Of a stretch of 64,000 bases of DNA, positions 7,027 through 15,899 are shown in pieces. Position numbers and translations under genes: made by a program. Every line of letters starts with the position of its first letter. The stretch's first letter is position 1. The stretch lies in NCBI RefSeq assembly GCF_003201475.1, contig NZ_QJJK01000001.1:756501-820500 (forward strand), given 5' to 3'. The stretch comes from Chelatococcus asaccharovorans. Its GTDB lineage: Bacteria > Pseudomonadota > Alphaproteobacteria > Rhizobiales > Beijerinckiaceae. A model generated the notes under the pieces. It saw only the letters and a program-made list of their open reading frames with translations. It had not been told where the DNA came from and searched no databases.

Positions 7027-8571
7027 TTGCGCCGATATATCTGGATCGTCGTCCTCGCCCTGGCTGCGACCGGCCTTTTCGCGCGCCTGATCGTCGTCCT
7101 GGGCAACGGCAATGAAGTCACGACAACGGCGCATTTCGACGATCTGCAAACCGACCCTTCGCGCATGCGGGCCTTTCTCCGCCGGATGCCGAAGGGGGGC
7201 GATCTCCACACGCATCTGTCCGGCGCGGTCTACGCGGAGCGCTATGTCGCCTGGGCGATCCGCGACGGACTTTGTCTGCGACGTTCCGACATGACGCTGA
7301 TGGCGCCGCCGGCCGAGGTTGGCCAGGGTCAGCCGTGCGGCGCCGATCCGTCTGCCATACCCGTCGCGGATGCCGTATCCGGGCGAAATGGCCAGACACA
7401 CTACGATCTCCTGATCAATGCCTTGTCCATGCGCTGGTTCCTGCCCTCCCTGGAGGTGCCGTCGGGGCACGATCAGTTCTTCAGCACGTTCAGCAAGTTC
7501 AACGCGGCAACCGGCGGAGACAATTGGGACAAGACCGCACAAAGCATCGCCGCGATGACGGTGGACCAGCTCCGGCAATATGACGCGGAAGCCGTGCACT
7601 ATGTCGAGTTCATGGCGACCTTCTTCGAGGGCGAGCAACGGCGTGAGATGGCGCAGGCGATCGGCCAGGAGGCCGAGCCTGCCGCCATGCTGGAAGCCCT
7701 CGAGCGCGCGGGCCTCGCCGACCTGGTGACGGCGCGGGCTCAGCAGCTCAGCGACCTGATGGGCCGGATCGAGAGCCTGCGGGACTGCGGATCCGACAAG
7801 CAGCATCCGGGCTGCGCCGTGACCTTCCGCTTCATCGCCCAGATCAATCGCAACAGCGCACCCGCGGAGGTTTTCGCGCAGACGGCGCTTGCCACGGCAC
7901 TGGTGCGCAAGGCACCGCATATCGTGGTGGGCATCAACTATGTGGGGCCGGAAGATTACCGGATCTCATTGCGTGACTACCGCACCCACATGCGCTGGAT
8001 CCGCTTCCTCGCCCGCGATGATGTGCCCGTCGCGCTGCATGCCGGCGAATTGTGGATGGGACTGGTGCCTCCGCCTGATCTTGCGTTCCACATCCGCGAT
8101 GCGGTCGAAACCGCGGGCGCGCGCCGCATCGGCCACGGCACGGCGGTGGTCTTCGAGCGCGACATGGACGGCCTCCTCGCCGAGATGCGCCGCCGCGGCG
8201 TCACCGTCGAGATTGCGCTCACGTCGAGCGATGTCATCCTGGGGGTGCGCGGCAAGGAGCATCCGATTACGCTCTATCTGGCCGCGGGCGTGCCCGTGGT
8301 TCTCGCAACGGACGACGCCGGCGTGTCGCGCATCGATCTCGGCAACGAATATTACCGTGCCGCCCGCGACCATGGCCTCGGCTATCGGCGGCTCAAGGCG
8401 ATAGCCCGGAACGCCATCGTCCATTCATTCTTGATGGCTGACGAGAAGCAGAAGGAGCTCGATCGGCTCGATCGTTCGTTTGCCGCCTTCGAGCAGGCTG
8501 TGGCGACGGAGCAATCCCCGCTCGACCAGATCAGGGCGATGGGACTTGCCCTGTTCGCGACCGGGTCCTGA
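7027..8571 (+). CDS. Adenosine deaminase-like hydrolase with N-terminal membrane anchor
   Basis: A 514-residue protein. Residues 4-26 form a hydrophobic signal or anchor (YIWIVVLALAATGLFARLIV). The zinc site of the adenosine/AMP deaminase fold is complete: HTH at 61-63, HAGE beginning at about 338, GHG at 369-371 and TDDAG at 428-432. With the long insert between the first and second motifs it resembles the secreted ADA2/ADGF branch more than cytoplasmic Add. It would deaminate adenosine or a related nucleoside in the periplasm for purine salvage. The start is TTG 7027-7029 after GGGGGC; no in-frame ATG precedes the anchor. Confidence 0.8.
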   Translation: MRRYIWIVVLALAATGLFARLIVVLGNGNEVTTTAHFDDLQTDPSRMRAFLRRMPKGGDLHTHLSGAVYAERYVAWAIRDGLCLRRSDMTLMAPPAEVGQGQPCGADPSAIPVADAVSGRNGQTHYDLLINALSMRWFLPSLEVPSGHDQFFSTFSKFNAATGGDNWDKTAQSIAAMTVDQLRQYDAEAVHYVEFMATFFEGEQRREMAQAIGQEAEPAAMLEALERAGLADLVTARAQQLSDLMGRIESLRDCGSDKQHPGCAVTFRFIAQINRNSAPAEVFAQTALATALVRKAPHIVVGINYVGPEDYRISLRDYRTHMRWIRFLARDDVPVALHAGELWMGLVPPPDLAFHIRDAVETAGARRIGHGTAVVFERDMDGLLAEMRRRGVTVEIALTSSDVILGVRGKEHPITLYLAAGVPVVLATDDAGVSRIDLGNEYYRAARDHGLGYRRLKAIARNAIVHSFLMADEKQKELDRLDRSFAAFEQAVATEQSPLDQIRAMGLALFATGS

Positions 8572-8671
8572 GGCGCGCGCAGCCGGGGCCGGATTCAGCC
8601 AGCCGGCTGTCGCGGAAACAGTCCGAACTTGTTTGAAAATATCCCTGGACTATCGCCAGCCTCAAGGCGGC

Positions 8672-8747
8672 TGGTGGAGCTGAGGGGAATCGAACCCCTG
8701 ACCTCTGCAGTGCGATTGCAGCGCTCTCCCATCTGAGCTACAGCCCC
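8672..8747 (-). tRNA. tRNA-Ala (anticodon CGC)
   Basis: Read on the minus strand the 76 nt fold into a full cloverleaf. The acceptor GGGGCTG pairs with CAGCTCC, the D-arm follows with AGCTCAGATGGGAGAGC, the anticodon stem CTGCA/TGCAG encloses the loop ATCGCAC, and the T-arm is AGGGG-TTCGATT-CCCCT. The anticodon at loop positions 3-5 is CGC, reading the Ala codon GCG. The 3-prime CCA is encoded (8672-8674). GCG is very common in this GC-rich sequence. Confidence 0.96.
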
Positions 8748-8933
8748 CGACCCGGCGGGTTTGCGCGTTGTAGGGCGCCTCCATGGGCAATGTCAATCGC
8801 CCAGAATGATCACACCCCGTGAATTGTTCGGCGCCGGTCTGCACCAAACGCGGCCCCGCCTTTCGCGCACAATTCTTGTGCCGCCGGGATACCGCGGCTA
8901 CACAGACCCGATGATGCAACGTCAGGCGCGCCC

Positions 8934-9224
8934 ATGATCTCTTTCATCAACCTCATTCTTACGGTCATCGATGTTTATTCCTATCTCGTCATCGCCTCGG
9001 CGATCATGAGCTGGCTGGTGGCGTTCAATGTCATCAACCCGCGCAACGATATCGTGCGCGCGATCGGCAACTTCCTGTATCAGATCACGGAACCCGCGCT
9101 GCGGCCCATCCGCAACATCCTCCCCAACCTCGGCGGCGTCGATATCTCGCCCGTGATTCTGCTGCTGTTGCTGTGGTTCGTGTCCAGCCTGATCCGGGAA
9201 TATGCCTACAGCCTCCTCCTCTGA
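8934..9224 (+). CDS. YggT family integral membrane protein
   Basis: A 96-residue protein with two hydrophobic helices (residues 5-28 and 70-90) and the family stretch YQITEPALRPIRNILPNLGGVDISP between them. YggT proteins are small inner-membrane proteins linked to cell shape, division or osmotic stress; the molecular role is not settled. The next gene (DUF167) starts 23 bp before its stop, the common YggT-YggU pairing in proteobacteria. The tRNA-Ala lies just upstream on the other strand. Confidence 0.93.
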   Translation: MISFINLILTVIDVYSYLVIASAIMSWLVAFNVINPRNDIVRAIGNFLYQITEPALRPIRNILPNLGGVDISPVILLLLLWFVSSLIREYAYSLLL

Positions 9225-9573
9225 GGCGCGGCCGTGGCGCGTCGACGACAAGGGCATCCTCGTCGTGACCGTGCGCCTGACGCCGCGCGGCGGACGTGAT
9301 GCGCTTGACGGCATCGCGGTCCTGTCGGACGGGCGCGCCGTCATCAAGGCGCGTGTGCGGGTGGCGGCGGAGGACGGTGCCGCCAATGCTGCGCTGATCG
9401 CCATGCTCGCAAAGGCGGCCGGGGTGCCGGCTTCCGCGGCCAGCCTGAAAAGTGGCCATCGCATGCGTCTCAAGACGATAGCGCTGGCCGGCAATGCAAC
9501 AGATATCACCGGGCGCCTCACTGAAATGCTCGGTAGATTATCGCAGACCGGTGATCGAGGAGAGAGCCAGTGA
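9202..9573 (+). CDS. DUF167 (YggU) family protein
   Basis: A 123-residue protein with the DUF167 core [17 protein letters not shown] (about 25-41), [27 protein letters not shown] (about 50-76) and [10 protein letters not shown] (about 84-93). The fold is a small alpha/beta domain of unknown activity. It overlaps yggT by 23 bp and its stop overlaps the folD start (GTGA), so the three are translated together. The first about 15 residues are not conserved, so the true start may be slightly later. Confidence 0.92.
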   Translation: MPTASSSEARPWRVDDKGILVVTVRLTPRGGRDALDGIAVLSDGRAVIKARVRVAAEDGAANAALIAMLAKAAGVPASAASLKSGHRMRLKTIALAGNATDITGRLTEMLGRLSQTGDRGESQ

Positions 9574-10463
9574 GCGCGATCATTATCGACGGCAAAGCTT
9601 TCGCAGCAGGCCTGCGCGAGCGTCTCACGGGGGCTGTGGCCGCTTTCGGCGCGTCCGTCGGAACCGCGCCCGGCCTTGCCGTCGTCTTGGTGGGCGAGGA
9701 TCCGGCCAGCCAGGTCTATGTGCGTTCGAAAGCGAAGCAGACGGTCGAGATCGGCATGCGCTCCATCGAGCACAAGCTGCCGGCGAGCGTGAGCCAGCGG
9801 GATCTGGAAGACCTCGTTCGCCGGCTCAACGCCGATGACGCGGTCGACGGCATCCTTGTCCAGCTCCCCCTGCCTCCCGGGCTCGATGCCACGCCGGTGA
9901 TTGCCCTGATCGATCCGTTCAAGGACGTGGACGGTCTCACCGACGCCAGCGCCGGGCGCCTGGCCAGCGGACGCGCCGGGCTCGTGCCGTGCACCCCGCT
10001 CGGCGCGATGATGCTCATCAACTCCGTCCTGCCCGATATTGCCGGCGCCGAGGCGGTCGTCGTCGGCCGGTCGAATCTCGTCGGCAAGCCGATCGCCCAA
10101 CTGCTCCTGCAACAGAATGCGACGGTGACGATCGCCCATTCGCGCACCCGCGACCTCGCCGCGGTGTGTCGCCGGGCCGACATCCTCGTCGCCGCGGTCG
10201 GCCGTCCAGAGATGCTCGGCGCCGACCATGTGAAGGACGGCGCCGTCGTGATCGACGTGGGCATCAACCGTATTCCCGCGCCCGACCTTGGCGAGGGGAA
10301 GACGCGCCTTGTCGGCGATGTCGCCTTTGACGCGGTGGTCGGCAAGGCCCGGGCGATCACGCCCGTGCCCGGCGGCGTCGGCCCCATGACCATCGCCTGC
10401 TTGCTGAGGAATACGCTGACCGCCGCGCGCCTGCGCCGCGGGCTCGCCGACACGGCTGTGTGA
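9570..10463 (+). CDS. folD: Bifunctional methylenetetrahydrofolate dehydrogenase/cyclohydrolase FolD
   Basis: A 297-residue protein that interconverts 5,10-methylene-, methenyl- and 10-formyl-tetrahydrofolate in the cytoplasm. The catalytic motif is YVRSK (Tyr50, Lys54). [10 protein letters not shown] lies around 94-103, DGLT near 124 and the NADP loop GRSNLVGKP near 161-169. [10 protein letters not shown] near 262 is the usual C-terminal motif. It starts with GTG overlapping the DUF167 stop. The short gene after it could be coupled to it. Confidence 0.97.
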   Translation: MSAIIIDGKAFAAGLRERLTGAVAAFGASVGTAPGLAVVLVGEDPASQVYVRSKAKQTVEIGMRSIEHKLPASVSQRDLEDLVRRLNADDAVDGILVQLPLPPGLDATPVIALIDPFKDVDGLTDASAGRLASGRAGLVPCTPLGAMMLINSVLPDIAGAEAVVVGRSNLVGKPIAQLLLQQNATVTIAHSRTRDLAAVCRRADILVAAVGRPEMLGADHVKDGAVVIDVGINRIPAPDLGEGKTRLVGDVAFDAVVGKARAITPVPGGVGPMTIACLLRNTLTAARLRRGLADTAV

Positions 10464-10486
10464 GGCCCATTTTATGGACGGTGACC

Positions 10487-10996
10487 ATGACGACGCCAGT
10501 TCGCTTGCCGCAGGACACCGCCCTCCTCGTTCTCGGCGAGGGGGCGACAGCATCAAGACTGCATGATGGACCATTGGCTGCCCTGCTCGCGGCCTGGCGC
10601 GCCGCGGACATGCCGCGCGCCATCCTCACGCCCGTGCACGACCCCGTAGCGGATGAAGGCCTCCTTTCCGAGGCAGACACGGGCATCCCCGTGATGACCC
10701 ATGGCCCGGCCGGCATCTTTGCAGAAACGGATCTCGATGCGCGCCTGACGGCCGCCGGTATCACGACCCTCGTTCTCGCGGCGGCCAACCCTCTTGGCGG
10801 CCTCGCGAAGAGCTGTGCCGACGCGACCGGTCTCGGCTACCGCGTGATCATCATGGGCGACGAGGCCGGGCTATCCGACGGACCCATGTCTGTTGCGGAT
10901 GCGAAAATCGCCCCGCCGAGCGCGATCGTCGCCGGAGTCGAGCTTTCGGCCAGCCGAAAAAGACCATGGCTCACCCAGCCGAGCAAGGCTTTGTAA
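10487..10996 (+). CDS. Isochorismatase-fold protein lacking the catalytic Cys
   Basis: A 169-residue protein with the layout of cysteine hydrolases. It has TALLVLGEGA at the start and an ITTLVLAAANPLGGLAKSCADATGLGYRVIIMGDEAGLSD segment, here split as positions about 90-130. Aligned to the standard LVLTGVATNVCVEAT pattern, the nucleophile Cys position is Gly (in NPLGGLA). It is probably not an active hydrolase of the usual type; a binding or structural role, or decay, is possible. ATG 10487 has GGACGG upstream; a GTG at 10460 overlapping the folD stop would add 9 residues. Position directly after folD suggests co-transcription. Confidence 0.6.
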   Translation: MTTPVRLPQDTALLVLGEGATASRLHDGPLAALLAAWRAADMPRAILTPVHDPVADEGLLSEADTGIPVMTHGPAGIFAETDLDARLTAAGITTLVLAAANPLGGLAKSCADATGLGYRVIIMGDEAGLSDGPMSVADAKIAPPSAIVAGVELSASRKRPWLTQPSKAL

Positions 10997-11179
10997 AACA
11001 TAATCTAGTTAGTCAATCCCGGACCGCCGGGACAACGCGAAATGACAAAAATCATTTTTTGTCACAACAGCACGTCCCTTACTGCATTGCGATTGCCGCC
11101 CATATTGAGTACCAACCGGAACAACTTCGACTAACTCTAGACTACCCACCTGTTCCGAGAGGTCTCTGGAGACCCGCCC
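10997..11179 (+). promoter_or_regulatory. sdh operon leader with three inverted repeats
   Basis: This 183 bp region should hold the sdhCDAB promoter. It contains TCCCGG-ACCG-CCGGGA (11017-11032), the AT-rich palindrome TGACAAAAA-TCAT-TTTTTGTCA (11043-11064) and GGTCTC-TG-GAGACC (11161-11174). The second could be an operator or, with its T run, a weak terminator for the preceding gene. The third covers the purine-rich ribosome site six bases before the sdhC ATG, so pairing would hide it. No regulator is identified. Confidence 0.45.
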
Positions 11180-11593
11180 ATGGCCGAGGCCAAAGCGCCC
11201 ACGTCCCAACCGGCTCACAGCCGGCCTCTTTCACCACATCTCCAGATCTATCGCTTGACCTGGACGATGGTGATGTCCGGCATGCATCGCGCGACCGGCG
11301 GTGCGCTCTATATCGGTACCCTGCTCCTCGTCATCTGGCTCGTCGCGCTGGCCACTGGCCCGCGTGCCTTTGATCGGGTGCAGTGGTTCATGGGCTCCTG
11401 GCTCGGCTACCTCATCCTGTTCGGCTACACCTGGGCCCTCCTGCACCACATGATGGGCGGCCTCCGCCATTTCATGTGGGACTTCGGCAAGGGCTTCGAG
11501 CCGAAGGAAAGGCTTATGCTCGCCAAGGGCAGCCTCGTCGCATCGGCCGCGCTCACGCTTCTCGTGTGGGTTGTCGGCCTGAGCCTGAGCTGA
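11180..11593 (+). CDS. sdhC: Succinate dehydrogenase cytochrome b556 subunit SdhC
   Basis: A 137-residue membrane anchor of complex II. It has three hydrophobic helices and the SdhC signatures RPLSPHLQIY (about 14-23), SGMHRATGGALY (about 33-44) and LLHHMMGGLRHFMWD (about 91-105), where His in the last segment ligates haem b. It binds ubiquinone together with SdhD. It is the first gene of sdhCDAB; sdhD follows nine bases later. The ATG at 11180 is preceded by GGAGAC. Confidence 0.97.
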   Translation: MAEAKAPTSQPAHSRPLSPHLQIYRLTWTMVMSGMHRATGGALYIGTLLLVIWLVALATGPRAFDRVQWFMGSWLGYLILFGYTWALLHHMMGGLRHFMWDFGKGFEPKERLMLAKGSLVASAALTLLVWVVGLSLS

Positions 11594-11602
11594 GGGAGCG
11601 CC

Positions 11603-11998
11603 ATGTCGCAGTTCAAATTCTCCATCCGCACCCCAGCGGGGCGCGTGCGCGGTCTCGGCTCGGCAAGGTCCGGCACGGAACATTTCTGGCTGCAGCGGCT
11701 GACGGCCGTGGCGAACGTCCCTCTGGCGATCGCCTTCATCATCATCGTGGTGTCGGTGGCAGGGCGCGACTTCGAGGAGGCCCGGCTCGCCGTCGGCCAG
11801 CCGCTGATCGCCATCCTCCTGCTCCTCTTCATCCTGTCGGGCGTCATTCATATGCGCATCGGCATGCAGGTCATCATCGAGGACTATGTGCATTCTGAGG
11901 GTGCCAAGGTCGTCGCCGTGATGGCCAACACGTTCTTCGCCGTCGCCATCGGCGCGGCCGCGACCTTTGCGGTTCTCAAGATCGCCTTCGGGATTTAA
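11603..11998 (+). CDS. sdhD: Succinate dehydrogenase membrane anchor SdhD
   Basis: A 131-residue protein with three membrane helices. The N-terminal TPAGRVRGLGSARSGTEHFW and the HMRIGMQVIIEDYVH signature (about 83-97) are typical of alphaproteobacterial SdhD; the His ligates haem and the Asp-Tyr pair lies at the quinone site. The start follows sdhC by nine bases with GGGAGCGCC upstream, and sdhA begins three bases after its stop. Confidence 0.95.
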   Translation: MSQFKFSIRTPAGRVRGLGSARSGTEHFWLQRLTAVANVPLAIAFIIIVVSVAGRDFEEARLAVGQPLIAILLLLFILSGVIHMRIGMQVIIEDYVHSEGAKVVAVMANTFFAVAIGAAATFAVLKIAFGI

Positions 11999-12001
11999 GT
12001 C

Positions 12002-13849
12002 ATGGCTCAGGCGTCCCAGACCACGACCATCGGCGCATCAACGCCCAGCATCAACGGTCGTGCCTATCCCATCACCGATCACACCTTCGACGTGATCATC
12101 GTCGGGGCCGGCGGGGCCGGCCTGCGCGCGACCGTCGGTTGCAGCCAGGCAGGCCTCCGGACGGCCTGCATCACCAAGGTGTTCCCCACCCGCTCACACA
12201 CGGTTGCCGCGCAGGGCGGGGTGGCGGCCTCGCTCGCCAACATGGGCCCCGACACCTGGCAGTGGCACATGTACGATACCGTCAAGGGATCGGACTGGCT
12301 GGGCGACCAGGACTCCATCGAATATCTCGTGCGCAACGCGCCGGCCGCGGTCTACGAACTCGAGCACTGGGGCGTTCCGTTCTCGCGCACCGAAGACGGC
12401 CGCATCTACCAGCGGCCGTTCGGCGGCATGACCACGGATTTCGGCAGGGGCCCGCCGGCCCAGCGCACCTGCGCCGCCGCTGACCGCACCGGCCACGCCA
12501 TGCTGCACACGCTGTATGGCCAGGCCCTCCGCAACAATACCGAGTTCTTCGTCGAGTATTTCGCCATTGACCTCATCATGGATGAGGAAGGCCGCTGCCG
12601 CGGCGTGATCGCGCTTAAGCTCGACGACGGCACGCTTCACCGCTTCCGCGCGCATCTGGTGATTCTGGCGACGGGCGGTTATGGCCGCGCTTATTTCTCC
12701 GCCACCTCGGCCCATACCTGCACGGGCGACGGCAACGCCATGGTCCTGCGGGCCGGCCTGCCGCTGCAGGACATGGAATTCGTGCAGTTCCACCCCACCG
12801 GCATTTACGGTTCAGGCTGCCTGATCACCGAAGGCGCGCGCGGCGAGGGCGGCTATCTCACGAATTCCGAGGGCGAGCGCTTCATGGAGCGCTATGCGCC
12901 GTCCGTGAAGGATCTGGCGCCGCGCGACATGGTCTCCCGCTCGATGACCCTGGAAATCCGTGAAGGTCGTGGCGTCGGCAAGCAGAAAGACCACATCTTC
13001 CTGCATCTGGACCACCTCGACCCCGCCGTCCTGCACGAGCGCCTGCCCGGCATCTCCGAATCAGCGAAGATTTTCGCCGGCGTGGACGTGACCAAGGAGC
13101 CGATCCCGGTTCTGCCGACGGTTCACTACAACATGGGCGGCATTCCCACCAACTACCACGGTGAGGTCGTCACGCTGAAGGACGGCAATCCCGACTTCAT
13201 CGTCCCCGGGCTCATGGCGCTCGGCGAGGCCGCCTGCGTGTCGGTGCACGGCGCCAACCGCCTCGGCTCCAACTCGCTGATCGATCTCGTGGTGTTCGGC
13301 CGTGCCGCCGGCCTGCGTGCCGCCGAACTCGTCAAGCCGGGTGAGAAGCACGCCAATCTCCCGGCCAATTCCGCCGATCTCGCGCTGAGCCGCCTCGACG
13401 GCTTCCGTTATGCGAAGGGCGCGACGCCGACCGCCGAACTCCGGCTTCAGATGCAGCGCACCATGCAGTCGAACTGCGCGGTGTTCCGCACCGGCGAGGT
13501 GCTGGAAGAAGGCCGCGCCTTGATCAAGGACGTCTGGACGGGTGCAGCCGACATCGGCGTCACCGATCGTTCGCTGATCTGGAACTCGGATCTCGTCGAG
13601 ACGCTGGAATTCGACAATCTCATCACCCAGGCCGTCGTCACCATGGAGGGCGCGGCCAACCGCACCGAGAGCCGTGGTGCCCACGCCCGCGAGGACTATG
13701 CGAGCCGCGACGACGTGAACTGGATGAAACACACCCTGGCCTGGATCGACGAGGCGAAGAAAAGCGTCACGCTCGATTACCGGCCGGTGCACAGCTACAC
13801 CATGTCGAACGAGATCCAGTACATCGAGCCGAAAGCTCGCGTTTATTGA
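12002..13849 (+). CDS. sdhA: Succinate dehydrogenase flavoprotein SdhA
   Basis: A 615-residue flavoprotein that oxidises succinate to fumarate at the inner face of the membrane. The FAD dinucleotide motif GAGGAG is at 35-40, SHTVAAQGG contains the FAD-linking His66, and [21 protein letters not shown] (beginning at 264) includes the substrate-site His and Arg. The C-terminal domain ends with [10 protein letters not shown]. Length matches the family. Long open frames on the opposite strand here are shadows of GC-rich codon use. Confidence 0.98.
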   Translation: MAQASQTTTIGASTPSINGRAYPITDHTFDVIIVGAGGAGLRATVGCSQAGLRTACITKVFPTRSHTVAAQGGVAASLANMGPDTWQWHMYDTVKGSDWLGDQDSIEYLVRNAPAAVYELEHWGVPFSRTEDGRIYQRPFGGMTTDFGRGPPAQRTCAAADRTGHAMLHTLYGQALRNNTEFFVEYFAIDLIMDEEGRCRGVIALKLDDGTLHRFRAHLVILATGGYGRAYFSATSAHTCTGDGNAMVLRAGLPLQDMEFVQFHPTGIYGSGCLITEGARGEGGYLTNSEGERFMERYAPSVKDLAPRDMVSRSMTLEIREGRGVGKQKDHIFLHLDHLDPAVLHERLPGISESAKIFAGVDVTKEPIPVLPTVHYNMGGIPTNYHGEVVTLKDGNPDFIVPGLMALGEAACVSVHGANRLGSNSLIDLVVFGRAAGLRAAELVKPGEKHANLPANSADLALSRLDGFRYAKGATPTAELRLQMQRTMQSNCAVFRTGEVLEEGRALIKDVWTGAADIGVTDRSLIWNSDLVETLEFDNLITQAVVTMEGAANRTESRGAHAREDYASRDDVNWMKHTLAWIDEAKKSVTLDYRPVHSYTMSNEIQYIEPKARVY

Positions 13850-13891
13850 TCGCGTTGGCTCGCCCCGCCGGCGGTCGTTGAGGTTCAGGAT

Positions 13892-14677
13892 ATGGCTGAA
13901 TTCGCCCTTCCCAAAAATTCCCGGATGACTGAAGGCAAGGTGTGGCCGAAGCCGGCCGGCGCCAAGCACACGACCGATTTCCGCATCTACCGGTGGGACC
14001 CCGACACGGACGAGAACCCGCGCATCGACACCTATACGGTGGACCGGGACGATTGCGGCCCGATGGTTCTCGATGCCATCATCTGGATCAAGAACAAGGT
14101 CGATGCGACGCTGACCTTCCGGCGCTCCTGTCGCGAAGGCATCTGCGGCTCCTGCGCGATGAATATCGACGGCGCCAACACGCTCGCCTGCACCAAGGGC
14201 ATCGACGAAGTCGAGCGCAAGGGCGTCGTGAAGATCTATCCCTTGCCGCATATGCCGGTGGTCAAGGATCTCGTTCCCGATCTCACGCGCTTCTATGCCC
14301 AGCATGCCTCGATCGAGCCCTGGCTTCAGACCACGACGCCGGCTCCGGAAAAGGAATGGCGGCAGAGCCATGAGGACCGGCAGAAGCTCGACGGGCTTTA
14401 TGAGTGCATTCTGTGCGCCTGCTGCTCGACCTCCTGCCCGAGCTACTGGTGGAACGGGGACCGCTATCTCGGTCCCGCAGCCTTGCTGCAGGCGTATCGC
14501 TGGCTGATCGATTCGCGCGATGAAGCCACCGGCGAGCGCCTCGACCAGCTCGAGGATCCTTTCCGCCTCTACCGCTGCCACACCATCATGAATTGTGCGA
14601 ATGTGTGCCCGAAGGGTCTCAACCCCGCGAAGGCCATCGCCGAGATCAAGCAGATGATGGTCGTTCGCCAGGTGTGA
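13892..14677 (+). CDS. sdhB: Succinate dehydrogenase iron-sulfur subunit SdhB
   Basis: A 261-residue protein that passes electrons from FAD to quinone. The [2Fe-2S] cluster uses [13 protein letters not shown] (Cys80, 85, 88) plus a later Cys in TLACTKG; the [4Fe-4S] cluster starts at [12 protein letters not shown] (from Cys172); the last cluster uses [16 protein letters not shown] near the C-terminus. The start ATG 13892 has AGGTTCAGGAT upstream, 42 bp after the sdhA stop. It completes the operon. Confidence 0.98.
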   Translation: MAEFALPKNSRMTEGKVWPKPAGAKHTTDFRIYRWDPDTDENPRIDTYTVDRDDCGPMVLDAIIWIKNKVDATLTFRRSCREGICGSCAMNIDGANTLACTKGIDEVERKGVVKIYPLPHMPVVKDLVPDLTRFYAQHASIEPWLQTTTPAPEKEWRQSHEDRQKLDGLYECILCACCSTSCPSYWWNGDRYLGPAALLQAYRWLIDSRDEATGERLDQLEDPFRLYRCHTIMNCANVCPKGLNPAKAIAEIKQMMVVRQV

Positions 14678-14680
14678 CCA

Positions 14681-14697
14681 CCGGCCATGGTGGCCGG
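14681..14697 (+). terminator. Hairpin after sdhB
   Basis: CCGGCC-ATGGT-GGCCGG forms a 6 bp GC-only stem right after the sdhB stop. There is no T run, so it may slow or protect the transcript end rather than terminate alone. The VOC gene follows 24 bp later and may share the transcript. Confidence 0.35.
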
Positions 14698-14720
14698 CCC
14701 ACAGCAATGGGAAGGCGATC

Positions 14721-15092
14721 ATGATCGACCATTTCGGCCTTCAGGTTTCCGACTATGATCAAGCAAGGGCCTTCTACGCCAAGGCTCTTGCGCCGCTCGG
14801 CTATACCGTAGTCATGGAATTCGCGGATTCCACAGCGGGTTTCGGCCTTGATGGCAAGCCCGATTTCTGGATTTACGCAGGCGGCCGCACCTCTCCGCCC
14901 GTGCATGTCGCCTTTCGCGCGGAGACACGCGCCATCGTCGACGCGTTTTACGCCGCGGCGCTCAGTGCAGGTGCGACGGATAATGGCGCGCCGGGTCTGC
15001 GGCTTGACTATCATCCCAACTATTACGGCGCCTTCGTGCGAGATGGGGATGGCCACAATATCGAAGCCGTCTGTCACACCCAGGCCTCATAG
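14721..15092 (+). CDS. VOC (glyoxalase/bleomycin resistance) family protein
   Basis: A 123-residue single VOC module starting MIDHFGLQVSDYDQARAFYAKALAPLGY, with the first metal-ligand His at residue 4. HVAFRA (around residue 65) and GNYYGAFVRDGDGHNIEAV-like endings (NYYGAFVRDGDGHNIE) provide the other ligands, including the last Glu. The fold serves lyases, dioxygenases and binding proteins; the substrate cannot be read from sequence. GGGAAGGCGATC precedes the ATG. It follows sdhB on the same strand. Confidence 0.88.
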   Translation: MIDHFGLQVSDYDQARAFYAKALAPLGYTVVMEFADSTAGFGLDGKPDFWIYAGGRTSPPVHVAFRAETRAIVDAFYAAALSAGATDNGAPGLRLDYHPNYYGAFVRDGDGHNIEAVCHTQAS

Positions 15093-15248
15093 GGCGATTT
15101 TGATAGCCCGGACTATGGTTGATGATGCTCAGCACTTGCTCAACGCTCCTGCTTAAGGCACACCAGTGAAGGTCTCCGGCCTGACGCAGGCCTTGGCTTA
15201 ACCCCGGCCTTGGCTTAACGCGGGCGCGTTTGCGGGAGAGCGCAGAGG

Positions 15249-15899
15249 ATGCAGTTGATCGTGCGTGAATTTGGACCCAAATGGCCAGCCGTGGCAGCCA
15301 TCATGCTGCTCGGACTCGGTGCCTGCACAAGCTCTGATCGTTTCTCCGGCCGACCCGGCGGCAGCGTCCCGTCTGGTGCCGGAGGGTATTCGCGCGCCAT
15401 CAGCGACGATATGGAGCCCGTGGCACCAGGCCCCGCGCCGACTGTCATCGCGAGCCCCCTTCCGCCGGCGCCGGGCACCCCCGTCGCTTCGGACCCGAAC
15501 TTCCCGACGCCAGGCGCCCCTGCGCCTGTCGATCCGATGCTCGGCCAGCCGAAGCCCGACAACATGGCCAGCCTCGGATCTCCCGCTGGGGGGGCTGCTG
15601 TACCCGCATCGCAAATGCCGACGTCACGCACCTCGATCACCGGCACCTGGACGGCGCGCGAGGCCACGGGTGGGTCGTGCCGCGTCACGTTATCGAGCTC
15701 GCCGTCGCTGGATCTTTATCGCGCATCGACCTCAGGCTGCGCCAACAAGGACCTCCAGAGCGTCAATGCCTGGGATCTGCGTGATGACGAGGTCTATCTC
15801 TATTCGCGCGGCAGCGTTGTCGCCCGCCTGAAGGGCGGCTCCGGTGCCTATAACGGCGTGATCGCGAAGTCAGGCGCGCCGGTCACGATCTCGCGCTGA
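15249..15899 (+). CDS. Omp19-like lipoprotein with AprI/Inh protease-inhibitor domain
   Basis: A 216-residue protein. A signal sequence ends in the lipobox LGLGAC (Cys about residue 27), giving a lipid-anchored outer-membrane protein. A long Pro/Ala/Gly-rich linker runs to about residue 130. The C-terminal domain (ITGTWTAREATGGSCRVTLSS to KSGAPVTISR) is the AprI/Inh beta-barrel that inhibits metallo- or serine proteases in related proteins; its Cys pair (SCRV and GCAN) is present. This is the layout of Brucella Omp19. The 3-prime end overlaps the convergent amidotransferase gene by 30 bp. Confidence 0.82.
   Translation: MQLIVREFGPKWPAVAAIMLLGLGACTSSDRFSGRPGGSVPSGAGGYSRAISDDMEPVAPGPAPTVIASPLPPAPGTPVASDPNFPTPGAPAPVDPMLGQPKPDNMASLGSPAGGAAVPASQMPTSRTSITGTWTAREATGGSCRVTLSSSPSLDLYRASTSGCANKDLQSVNAWDLRDDEVYLYSRGSVVARLKGGSGAYNGVIAKSGAPVTISR

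Noticed and set aside
8922-10574. Long minus-strand open frame across yggT, DUF167 and folD
   Set aside because: It runs antisense to three well-recognised genes and has no family features; it arises from GC-rich third positions.
13061-14722. Long minus-strand frame across sdhA and sdhB (and a similar one across 28966-30711)
   Set aside because: Shadow of highly conserved genes on the other strand, with His/Arg/Gly-rich sequence and no domain.
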